A stretch of DNA of 64,000 nucleotides, taken from positions 2,294,001 through 2,358,000 of the forward strand of contig JAWWNJ010000010.1 of NCBI GenBank assembly GCA_037176885.1, written 5' to 3'. A program made the position numbers and the translations under genes. Shown here piece by piece: positions 1 to 9,715 of this stretch. Every line of letters starts with the position of its first letter. The first letter of the stretch is position 1. The notes under the pieces are model-generated. The model saw nothing but the letters and a program-made list of their open reading frames with translations, was not told where the DNA came from and did not search any database. Source of the stretch: Favolaschia claudopus (Eukaryota > Basidiomycota > Agaricomycetes > Agaricales > Mycenaceae).

Positions 1-571
1 GCATGAGCGGTATGTCAAATTATTCTTTCATATCTTCTCCCCCAAAATTGTACTGCTCATGCTCAAAGACATCGTCCAGCTGCTCCAAAAAAAAGCCTGA
101 GTTGGGCATTTGAGAATACAATACACTATCTAGCGAGACAACCGCCAATAATTAAACTACCTAAGAGTCCGTGATTTGAGAGCCAATTACTACTACTGCT
201 ACTTGTGCGTCAACATGGACCCGCTAGACTACTCCAGCGAGTTACAAATGCAAGAAAACATGCCGAAAACGAAAAGCGAAACCCCAGCCGGTCGAGATGC
301 GACTACAAACGGTCAATATGTACAAGGTGAAGAGTTGGATTGGGGTGCGTGTGAGGTGGGGGGAGCCCAATGGACAAGATCTGATGACGAGACAATGAAA
401 GAGGAATACAGCACTTGCCTTGTCACCTTTTCGTTACAAGGCCAATATCAATGTCGGGGTGGATGGTTGGAATTTTTCGATAGCGAAATAAGTTAATGTT
501 GTTCTTCTTGTTCTTGTTCTTGTAGGTGGTTTGCCGAATCATTCATTCGTCTTCAGATGCGAATCGCGCTC
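1..571. other. Left-edge non-coding sequence
   Basis: No recognisable gene. A 106-codon open frame on the plus strand (176-496) has no domain I recognise and no plausible splice partner. The interval lies downstream of the minus-strand heat-shock gene and probably includes its 3' untranslated region. Confidence 0.4.
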
Positions 572-1873
572 TCATCGAATGGGAATCTCATGCTCGTCAG
601 CAGAAGCAGCAGGCAAGCCGCACGATATCCTCAATACCAAGACCCCACCCTCCAGCGAAGCATCAATGTCTTCAGGCTGAGGGGCGCAAGCAAGGTATTT
701 CGTTGGCACACAAAGACGGGTCAGAAATAACGGAACAACGAGAGATTCTACGCACTTTCGTGTCTGCTGGGACGGGGAACGCGCGTGCAAACCGCCCGTA
801 TCTGCGTTCGCGGATGACTGGTGCCGGTGTCGACGTCGACGGGGAAGCTGGGAACGGCGATCGCGATTGGCCGGTGACGGTGACTTGGCGTATGCGGTTG
901 AAAAGTGTTGTGGTGAGCGTTACGCTGAGGTCGTCTTTCGCCAGCCCGGGAAGCTCGAGGAGTGCAGTGAGAACACGCGTCTCCTTGTCGTAATGTGTGT
1001 CGGAACGTATAAGAAATCGTTTCCCCTCAGCCGGAGGTGGTCCTGGACCTGGCGGCGCCACATGCGGTACTGTGAACGCTCCCTCGGGCAGGGCAGTCTG
1101 CGGTGATGGGGACACAAAAGACGGCGGTGTTGTAACGTGTCCCGTCGCTTGTGGATACTCACTGGAAAAAATAGTGAAACCCAAGACCAAGAAGACAAAC
1201 TACCCAGGGGGCAAACGTACCTCATCAGCGATACAAATGACTGCCTTCCCGCCGCAGGGGAATGTTGTGCAGACCCCAATGGTGTATTCGTCTGGCTGGC
1301 AAACCGTACATGGTGATGTGCTTCAATTTCGCGTCGCTGTGCTGCCGCGGAGCTCCCCGACGCGCTCGATGGCCGCGGGTAAGGGTGGTATTGATGTGGA
1401 CGCGCACGCGACGCGGGTCGCGTATGACTCGGACCGGCGGCGTGGGCGGTAGATCTGACAGTGGTGTCGACTTGCAACAAAACAGGCAGGACTTCTACCG
1501 GCGGGGAGCGCTGTGGTGTCGCCGCCACCGGTACAAGACGTATTGGGGTCAAGTCGTGCGTCCCTCGCATTGGTAATTGACTCGGGACTAAATGTTGAGG
1601 ATCCTCAAGCGTCGGATGAGGGTCGTATAGCGATGCTGACGGGGGCGGTATCGATAATGGCTGGATATCTTGAGGCTGATCTAACGCTTGTTCAAGCGTT
1701 TGCTGGGACAAATTGTCGGATAGTTGTGAATGTGAATGCTGGGATTCTTGTGGTTCCCACTGCTGCTGCTGCTGAGGCTGGTAGCTGGATTCGCGCGGTG
1801 TAGGTGGTGCTGAATGGGATACATATTCATCTGGGTATTGGGCGCCCTGCTGGCCGCCATAACTGTACGACAT
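572..1873 (-). CDS. Small heat-shock protein (Hsp20/alpha-crystallin domain) with long disordered N-terminus
   Basis: ATP-independent holdase chaperone by family membership. Exons on the minus strand are 1873-1221, 1161-756 and 676-572. The two introns (59 and 79 nt) have GT-AG ends and keep frame to give 387 aa. The first ~250 residues are low-complexity and rich in Gln, Ser and Pro, including a glutamine run. The alpha-crystallin domain follows (about residues 265-375), with the blocks LLELPGLAKDDLSV, QVTVTG, RERRYGRFARAF and, across the second intron, EDIDASLEGGVLVLRI. It ends in IPIR, close to the I-x-I/V motif used for oligomerisation. I chose the ATG at 1873; an in-frame ATG at 1948 is possible. 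Typical Hsp20 proteins are 150-220 aa, so the extension is unusual, though similar long-tailed forms occur in basidiomycetes. Confidence 0.85.
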
Positions 1874-2191
1874 GAAAGTCAAGAGCAAGCCGCGGAACCA
1901 TTCCCACCGCGTTTTTATACTTCCGGCATCATCTGTCACAGCGGACATCCCCGATCAGAAGGACAATGGGCCATCACTGATGTCCATCACCTCGAGGCCG
2001 CCATCAGATCCCGACGCACCCGACGCCAAGCGCGCAGAAATTCAGAAGAAATGGTGCAATTAATATACAAGTCATGGTGTCTAAGGCACATTAATCTGTA
2101 CAGTATTATCTTGTTCAATGTCCGGCCACAGACGACCATTTGCAACCAAGAGAGCAGGAAAGCAAAGAAACGCAAGCTTTCAGCATATCTT

Positions 2192-3489
2192 TTACCCATG
2201 CGACCGACCATTCGGAATGATATCAATGCCGCCACTCATGCGCGGCGAGTCAGGCGCTTCGGTCGTGGAGGGCAGTGTGTGTCCATCAGGATGACTCCGT
2301 GGGACGAGTTGCCCCGTCTCCGCCACCCGCCCGCCGCGCTCCACGCTACTCCGTCGGCTCTGACTCGAACTCCGGTGCAGGCTCCCCGACTCCACCACGC
2401 GTGCGCCGCCGCGCCTTATCGAGTTTCGTCGGCTTTGCGGTTCCACCGGTGACAGCGAGTGGTCACGATGCGGCATATGATACGACACGGTGGGAGATCC
2501 GAACGACGAGGAAAGCGAAGGGGGTGGGACGGAGGGATATGATAGGCCCCGCGAAGGCGCGCCGAATGTGACGCCACCGGGATTGTACGACGTCGGGGGA
2601 CTGGTGATGTTGCTGCTGCCACTGACATAGCTGCTGGCGTAGATGGGGGATGTCACGGGCGAGAAGGGGAAGGGCGAGTCGGACGAGGAGGAGGGAGAAT
2701 GTGAGAGAGGAGTGTTGCCTCCAGAAATATTGTGGCTGCTCGCGCGCCGCATCTGAGTGGGCGGCCGAGGTATTGGCACACCGTTGGTCAACGCAGATGG
2801 TCGGGGGATAGGAACACCATTTGTTGGTCGCGAGATGGGGGCATAGAGCACCGAATTAGTTGGAGAAGAAGTATTGGATGAGAATGAGGATTGGGGACGT
2901 TGATGTGTGGGCTGCGAGTATGGATCTGGCGAGGCGAGTCCAATGAGATGGTCTACCGGTAATCCTAGCTGGAGGATCCCTTAGACTCGTCGTTAAAAGA
3001 GTAACATCACCTACTCGATTCCGATGCTCGAGCAGTTCTTCGCGATACACCTCGTTTAGTCTCGATACTCGTACGTAGTCTCGCTCCGTATCAACAAGTC
3101 TTGACCTGAGCGCCTCATTCTCTCGTTGCAGCGCCGCCAGCATAAGGTCCAGAGACGGATCCGTGGGCCCAGCAGTCGGCGAAGCCCCAATTCCAGCCAG
3201 TTGTTGTTGCGCCAGCCTCAAGCTTGCCAACTCTCTTGTTAACCTATTAACATGCGACTCCGACTCGGCCTCAAGAGTATTCTCCAGCTCAATCTTGTCT
3301 TCTTTGAGCTGTACGCTGTTCCTTCAGAATTCGACCTTCCCGGTGTGAATTATTGCGACTGACCTGCTGGAGCTTTTTAGATAAAACATTCATGATTCGC
3401 TCCTCCTCTGCCTCGTACGCATTGATGAGCTCTTCTTGTCTCGTCGCTGAGCTGACAGATAGCCGTCGAATTGGTGGCGATATCGACAT
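2192..3489 (-). CDS. CCDC6-like coiled-coil protein (DUF2046 family)
   Basis: Three exons on the minus strand: 3489-3364, 3308-3015 and 2968-2192 (introns of 55 and 46 nt, GT-AG, all in frame), giving 398 aa. The N-terminal half is a long heptad-rich coiled coil. It starts with an EELINAYEAEEERIMNVLSK-type segment, continues LKEDKIELENTLEAESESHV and ends with RENEALRSRLVDTERDYVRV. This matches the layout of human CCDC6 (DUF2046). The C-terminal 230 residues are Ser/Pro-rich, with repeated NGVPIPRP and basic SRRNSIRR / SRRSSVERG patches that look like phosphorylation or 14-3-3 sites; this is inference. The ATG at 3489 is chosen over 3534 because the conserved region starts right after it. The biochemical role in fungi is unknown to me. 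Confidence 0.75.
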
Positions 3490-3829
3490 GGTGGGGAGAG
3501 GCAGCCTCGAATGAGCGCCGTGGTGGTGGGTCAATGAGCGGTCCGAACGCCATCAATCAACCACATGGCAAATATTGACTGGTTCAACTCTTTTCCCAAA
3601 AGGTTGCCTAAAGCCTCAGGCTGATAAATCCATTGTCAAAACTCTGTTGCAGAAGGATTGTACTTATTATCAAGCGGAAAGGAATCAGGCGGCAGAGACA
3701 TTCGATTTTATCGTATGTAAGTAACTTCGGAATTTTCTTGGAATTTCCACTGTCTTGTGAATCAACTTCAATCGAGATTCAACGTTCAACATGCATATGG
3801 ACTCGGATGGTTTGCTCGTTCGCAGAAAA
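3490..3829. other. Intergenic spacer, probable promoter of the CCDC6-like gene
   Basis: A 340-bp gap between the stop of the Zn-cluster gene and the start of the CCDC6-like gene, both on the minus strand. It therefore holds the 5' region of the CCDC6-like gene and the end of its neighbour. I see no clear TATA box or repeat. Confidence 0.4.
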
Positions 3830-6029
3830 CTATATTTCCTCCTGATGTACGGTCTCCGCTAAAAACAACGAGGACAGCGATGAATTCGCATAGTTCTCGA
3901 GGCGCTCGATAACGGCAAAAGTGTCAGGCGAGGAAGCACCAGGCAGAGAGTATCCCAGAAGTTTCAATTCATCCGTCAACCTGCCAGTGATACCGTAAGA
4001 GACAGAATTTTCAACACGAAAAGCAAGACGTACGTCAAGATATCGTGCGCGAATTCAATGGATATTGGCAATCTGCCAGCAGTGCGCTCACAGTTCGCCT
4101 GCTCAACAAAGAAGTCAGCCCACGCACGGAAGAGTTCATACTTCGATGGCGCATAGTGGACTTTTGGCAGGTATCGTATTCCTCGCGATATTTTCTTCGC
4201 ACCGAAAATCGCCAACTCATGCGCGCGTGCTAAAAAAGTTGTGGTGGCCAGGTTCCGATCTTCGTCATAGGTATCGCGGTATTTCAACTCATCATACAGC
4301 GTGAGGGTCAGAGAACTGAACCCGAAGCAGACCAGAAACCCTGCCTTCACGGCGGACCAACCGGGCAGGGCGGTGGAATCATTAACGGACGTTGGAAGGC
4401 CTTGGGCAATGCACAAGTCGAGACAATCGACGATCAGAGTTGCAAGGAGATGCATTGTTGACAGACGGTCCAGAAAAGCCAGAACCACGGCTTCGGAGAG
4501 AGGCTTTGCACGCGCGACTTCTAATTACACTGTTGAGATATTGGCGCAACTCGAAACAAAAACATGCCTCCAGTAATTTCATCAACGAGTTCGCGGGCTA
4601 AAACTGTGACGTGGAACATGTCTATCCGGGAAGCTGAGATTGTCGGCGATACGTATGTCGATATTTACGCACATGTTGTTGCTGTTGAAAGCACGAGATC
4701 TATGTTGGCATTGCTTTGAGCTTGGTTTAAATTGCACAGAAGGTTCTCCAACGAAGGTGCAGCGCCAGAAAGTAATAATTGGTCTTGGTGAGTGCTGGAA
4801 TCCTTCGTTAAACTTTTGAAGGGGACGAAAGAGAGCTGAGGGCACACATCTGTACTGGTTTCCTCATCCTAGCAGACGAGAGAGCATCTAACATCTGCTT
4901 TCCATTTGGATTTAGACTTTCGCATCTATGATATTTCACTTACCAGAAAGGTGGACCCCGCAGCCCCCTCCCAAGGAGGGCAAGAAGGCGTACGCCATAG
5001 CGGTATCAATGCACGTAGATGGGCCAGATAGGCTGTTGCCCATGGACGGTTTGAGGTGGGAGTTTCATCTACTATAAACCAATATCACGAGGTTAAGGAT
5101 GGGATCTGAAGCAAGGGAATACGCATACTTTGTTCTAATGCATCCAATATATAGCATGCAGCCGCATTTTCAGTGGACGGTTGACTGATTATGATTCGGG
5201 CCATCCAAGCATTTTTGAGGGCCTGAAAACGAAGAGCGTGACATGCCTTTATGCGGCGGACACCGCAACCCAAAAGTTCTGGGTTCGAAGAGAAGAAGCC
5301 AGCATCAGCGAAACATTGTGGGCGTAGACCTTCCCCCAGGATGCTTTCATGGAACGAACAGAAGGAACCGTAAGCAATACTGCAAAAGGCGAGAATACGA
5401 GTGCTTTGGGGCAGAAGTTCTAGTTCATATGAAACATTGCGCAGGTCCGAAGCAATCGTCGTTGCCATAATGAGGGGGTGAAGGGAAAACGCGTCGTGAA
5501 CAAAGCCTGGTATATCATAGAAAAATATTCATGAGAGGAAACCAGGTAAATTGGGTATTTGTGGCTGACTATACGTACCCTCGAAACAATGTGCCACAAA
5601 TTCAGGGGTCAGCTGCGGGCAAGCGTCTGAGGATTCGAAGTTTGGTTGGCGATGTAAAACTAGAGAGGGAGCAGTCAGATGTTGTTGTCGTATCTGAATC
5701 CGGCTTTTGAGTTGTTTCCCCCGAGTTGTCAGTGTTGTTGTGCACCTAGAGTACATTAGAAAGTGGTGAATTAGGAATGATTTCGAAGTCGAATCGACGC
5801 GCAAGTACTTAATTTCCTTTTCAGCGCAACGCGGACAGGGTGCGCCTCCAGGCTGAGGATGACACAAAACGCGCCGCGCCTAACCACACGCATATGCAGT
5901 CCGAACACTTGGAGATACCGGCTATAGACTGACCTTGCATGGGTTGCACGCCGGAGGTTTTCTAATTTTCCTGTTTAAGCTATCCGTAGGCGCAAGTAAA
6001 GGCGCCATCTTGGACGTTGGGAGCGGCAT
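3830..6029 (-). CDS. Zn(II)2Cys6 fungal-type transcription factor
   Basis: Nine minus-strand exons: 6029-5934, 5879-5809, 5745-5579, 5506-5129, 5071-4944, 4868-4673, 4621-4568, 4520-4034 and 3980-3830. All phases agree, giving 575 aa. The first three exons build the binuclear zinc cluster: C28, C31, C38, C47, C50 and C57 (spacing 2-6-8-2-6), with basic KARR after the second cysteine. This is the DNA-binding domain of Gal4-type nuclear regulators. The rest resembles the helical regulatory region of agaricomycete members, with blocks such as ELLPQSTRILAFCSIA, RPWATAYLAHLRALIPLW and HVTVLARELVDEITGE. The intron between exons 7 and 8 (4567-4521) is only solvable as GC-AG. No metabolic cluster is adjacent, so the target pathway cannot be guessed. 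Confidence 0.85.
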
Positions 6030-6689
6030 TCGTATACTAGTAAGATGTGGGGAAGCAGGGAGGATGGGGCCGCGTATCAGAATCGAACTAAAGCCTAAAG
6101 GTAGGCTGAATACCGTGTCTACTGTGAAACACACCGCACGTACGAGGACCTAAGTATGTGTAGTCGCGTCTGGTTTCAAGAGACTGAGTAGGTTGCGGCT
6201 GGGTTTAAAGCTGGGTTGCGGTTGAGTTGCGGGCACTGCCACTTGACGTATTTAAATTTTGGTAATCACTTTCACCGATCCTACGGCCGAACAAATCCGG
6301 GCCGGCAGTGCCTCACAAGTCGTTCAACCAAGGTTGAGTTGATGTTGGACTGGAACAAGAGTCAAGGCTCTATCGCTCTATCTGCAGCGGGACAAAATCT
6401 CTAGTCGCCGGCGCCAGTTCGCAGCTCCGAAAATTTTCGCCGAGCCTTGGTCAAGTCGGTGGGTTCTGATTTGTTTATGCGCTCAAGATGTGATTCCCGC
6501 GCATAGACTGGTCCCAGTCGCATCAATGAGTGGTGGATTGGCCAACAGATTCAACAACGAGAAGCATCAACACCCTACTAACCAACGAAGTCAGATTGGC
6601 GCTCAAGTCGGGATAAGAAAAAAAACGAGAATTTGAACGAGCCACTCACTATTTACTTGATGGAGCATTTGTAAATGACCACAGAATAT
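6030..6689. other. Intergenic region upstream of the Zn-cluster gene
   Basis: A 660-bp gap between two minus-strand genes, so it should contain the promoter of the Zn-cluster regulator and the 3' end of the ASX-domain gene. A G-rich stretch at about 6189-6235 repeats TTGCGG/TTGAGT-like words. I see no gene, tRNA or transposon end. Confidence 0.4.
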
Positions 6690-7889
6690 TCATCTATCCT
6701 CATAATAACACGCCCGCAAGTAAAATAGCGTGCCATGAGCCTGCCTACCTCCTCGTTGCCCAGTAAACTCGACGGAGTCCCCCGGCCAGCGCCACAAGGT
6801 TAGTGATTTCCACGCGTTTCCATTCGGTCTCGTCGTCCTGTCGATACCGTATACGTCCAGCAAACCATTTTCGAGTTGACTCGGGCTGGTGATAGTCATG
6901 CTGCGCGTTGGCGCGGAGGGCTCGCTCGGACCCGGGATTAACAAGTGGGCGGGCAAATCGCGTGTCGTACCCGGTTCAACTAGGATCGTGAGGCTATGTG
7001 TGCGCGGATCTATTCTCTGAATCTGTGGCGGACATGTAAGCATAAATTTCTCGAGTAAAATTATATCCTCACAATAACATCTTTCTCGACGACGACGTTC
7101 AAATTCGAGAAATTGCGTTTGTATGCGAGAACGTCGCCCTCGCGCAAGACGGAATTTTTTGCCAGATCGACGAGTTTCAGTTCGGCTGCTTCGCTGAGAG
7201 GGTCAAGTTAAAAAAACTGAAATAGCATGCCGACAAGTAAAATCCGTACCCTGCTCGCGCCTGCGAAGATTGAGACAGCGCAGGTGGCGGCTCTTCCTTT
7301 GCATTGTCACGTTCCCAAACCTCGTCTTTCCACGGCACAGCAAGAGTACCGTCTCTGATCCCCTGCTCATACTTTTTCACCTTTTCAACGTGAGCATCAG
7401 ACATCCAACCAGAAAACAAATGATCTTGGAAGGTGTGTGCGGCCGCGAGAAAGTGCGAGTCAGAGAAGAAGGATGAGTCGACGGAATCAGATTCTTTTGA
7501 ATCTACGTTCATTGAATCCACTGCTGCGGGATGATCCTGTCCAATAGAAGGCTTGAAGGACGAGAAAGCAGTGGGAGGTAACAAGGCAGTCAAGCGAGAC
7601 TGCGATTCTGGGGAAAGCATTTGCCAGGAATTGGCATTGATGAGATCCTAAGTCCAATGCCGGGTTTCGGAAAGCAGAGTTTGCGATGCAACGAGCAACA
7701 TACAGAGATGTCCATCTTGGTGAGACGGCTTTTGGAATTTTGCAACAAAGATCGGAGTTGTTGTGCGGAATCTACATCTTCTTTGGCTTTTCGTTTGGCG
7801 GGGACATGTTCAGCAGCGGGAGTTGACTCTCGCTGAGTAGGCTTCGGTTTTCTATTGGAGCGGCGAGGAGCTGATGAATTTTCGACCAT
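6690..7889 (-). CDS. ASX-homology (ASXH) domain protein
   Basis: Four minus-strand exons: 7889-7704, 7647-7250, 7193-7073 and 7022-6690 (introns 56, 56 and 50 nt), giving 345 aa. After a short basic N-terminus the protein shows the ASXH signature: SLLQNSKSRLTKMDIS, then NSWQMLSPESQSRLTALLPP, then AHTFQDHLFSGWMSDAHVEK, roughly residues 45-165. In animals this domain is in Additional sex combs/ASXL proteins and activates the BAP1/Calypso histone H2A deubiquitinase. The C-terminal third (KLVDLAKNSVLREGDVLAYK to HGTLFYLRACYYEDR) is a second conserved block seen in fungal members. A chromatin role is inferred from the family. An in-frame ATG at 7931 would add 14 residues. Confidence 0.8.
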
Positions 7890-7992
7890 GAGAGTCAAAG
7901 ACAAAGGGCAAGAGTTCGATTTTGATGTCAATTTCGTTGATCGCGATCCCCTCAGAACCTGCTATATCGTTGAAGGAGTTGCCCTTTGGCAT

Positions 7993-8073
7993 GGACTCAT
8001 TGTGTAGTGGTTATCACATTTGCTTTACACCTTGGTGCGCAAAAGGTCGCCAGTTCGATCCTGGCTGAGTTCA
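7993..8073 (+). tRNA. tRNA-Val (anticodon TAC) with 8-nt intron
   Basis: The 81-nt sequence folds as a full cloverleaf. The acceptor stem pairs GGACTCA with TGAGTTC. The D arm is GTG/CAC around TAGTGGTTAT. The anticodon stem is TTTGC/GCAAA. The T arm is GCCAG-TTCGATC-CTGGC, and A is the discriminator. The anticodon loop becomes the normal seven bases TTTACAC, with anticodon TAC (valine, GUA codons), only if 8 nt (8030-8037) are removed after position 37, the canonical place for eukaryotic tRNA introns. The internal B box reads GTTCGATCC. A T-run follows as terminator. Confidence 0.9.
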
Positions 8074-8087
8074 TACATGTCCTGTTC

Positions 8088-8093
8088 TTTTTT
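8088..8093 (+). terminator. RNA polymerase III terminator of the tRNA-Val gene
   Basis: Six consecutive T residues begin 15 nt after the discriminator base of the tRNA. This is the usual signal and spacing for Pol III termination. Confidence 0.75.
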
Positions 8094-8235
8094 GTCGTTC
8101 TGCGGGATTTTGAATTGGTCGCACCGCTGGTCGAAGGTGTCAAGTGGTTGGGCAGTCTACCCACACTCGACAAGTTGATACAGAACCGTACAAGTCATAT
8201 TTTAAAAATACACACTAAACATCTACGTATGTACT

Positions 8236-9414
8236 CTACGGCGACGACACCCTCCAATACTCGCTAGGTGTAAAGCCAGTTTTGAGTGCAGTCACGGAAT
8301 TACGCGCAGTCATGCGCAGTGGGCCAACCTCTTCGCCATCGGACCCTGCGTCGTCGAATCCGGAATTCATCTTCCGCGCCAACTCCCGCACACCTTCGTC
8401 CTCACGAACCCACTGGCCTTCTCGCGCCTCGTCAGTCCACCACGCTGCGGCGCGTGTCCGAAGCTCAGGAACGCGCATCACAGCGCCACGCACCAGCCGA
8501 AGGAGTTGCAGACGAAGAGCGGTTTGTTCGGCGGCGCGCATCGCAGCAATGGTAGGATTGACGAGAGCCGCAGGGGAGGCGGACGGGGGCAGCATGTGTA
8601 TTGACGGAGGGAGGATGAGGAAGAGAAGGCGTCGTGCGAGGAGGAGCCTGTCGTGCCACTGCACATGAAGTCAGACGACAGCGAACTTTGAAATGAAAGA
8701 AGTGACGCGCCATGAAGACCGGTTTGTCGGCTTTGGAGATTTCTATGCTGACCGTCATTATATAGTATGCTTCAACACAGAAAGCTCCTGCTACGATCGC
8801 GACTGTGATTGTCCGGTAGCGCTCCCGTCCCGAGTTCATTACGGTGACTAACTAGAGAAAGAAATTTGTTCCAATGAAAATATCATATTGATTCAAGGCT
8901 TACCCCGATAACAGCGACTTCGAAGATATAAGAAATCAAAGCTCGAGGAACCGCAAATAGCCCAAATTCATCGAAAGACAAGCAATAGTCGCAGGCCGAA
9001 ACTACATCATGGCCAAACCTGATTACAGAGAATTAGTGAGGAGCCCCCACACAAGCCGCACAGTTCAACGCACCTAACGTAGTACGTTTTGACATCAAAG
9101 GAGCCCAGATGTTTAAGTAAAGTCTCCAGTGGCGACGGCAGCTCTCCCGTGTCGGACTGCTTTATTAGAATGCTCCGTATCGCGTCGACCGGGGTGTTTA
9201 CGGGTATCTTGAGACTCGTGTAGATATTCACGGGTGGCAAGACAATGATTTGGTATAATTGGTAGAGCGAGTGCAGGAGGAGGAATATGTTGACCAAAGA
9301 GCGGGTCGAGGTCAAAGGTTGGCCTGGAGATTTATGGATTGCGAGGTAGAACCACGGCGCGATTACACAGACGGAAGTGGTAATGAAGAGAGCCAGTGAG
9401 ACCCCTGCCGCCAT
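8236..9414 (-). CDS. Multi-pass membrane protein of unknown function
   Basis: Four minus-strand exons: 9414-9074, 9018-8904, 8851-8711 and 8658-8236, giving 339 aa. The last intron (8710-8659) works only as GC-AG. The N-terminus is a strong hydrophobic segment (VSLALFITTSVCVIAPWFYL). More hydrophobic stretches follow around SLVNIFLLLHSLYQLYQIIV, TVAIVAGAFCVEAYYIMTV and LLLARRLLFLILPPSIHMLP. I count about five or six possible membrane spans, with a polar, charged C-terminal tail. The layout resembles an unnamed membrane-protein family in agaricomycetes, but I know of no assigned function. Its 5' end faces the ChAPs gene, whose 3' end lies 301 bp away. Confidence 0.7.
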
Positions 9415-9715
9415 CGCGCTCGTCGACGTTCGTCGTTGAAGAAGTCAGAAACACGTCAATGCGCGAAATCACGTAACATTGATGGCGTCTTTCAATTTTT
9501 TTCTTTGCCTCACTTGCGAAAGAAAATGAGAAAGAATAGTGACATAAAATGGTAACCTAGAGTAAAGAACTATATGCAGCGGCTCGCAGGCCCTATACCT
9601 ACGAACTATCCGGAAATAATCAGGAGAACAAAAGTAGGAACCAAGAGTTCGCCGCAAGAACGAAAGAAAACAGGCGGGCGTTTTGATGCAAGGACTAAAG
9701 CGATATTAATGGAGG
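9415..9715. other. Intergenic spacer
   Basis: 301 bp between the ChAPs stop and the start of the membrane-protein gene, both on the minus strand. It presumably contains the latter's promoter. No repeat or RNA gene seen. Confidence 0.4.
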
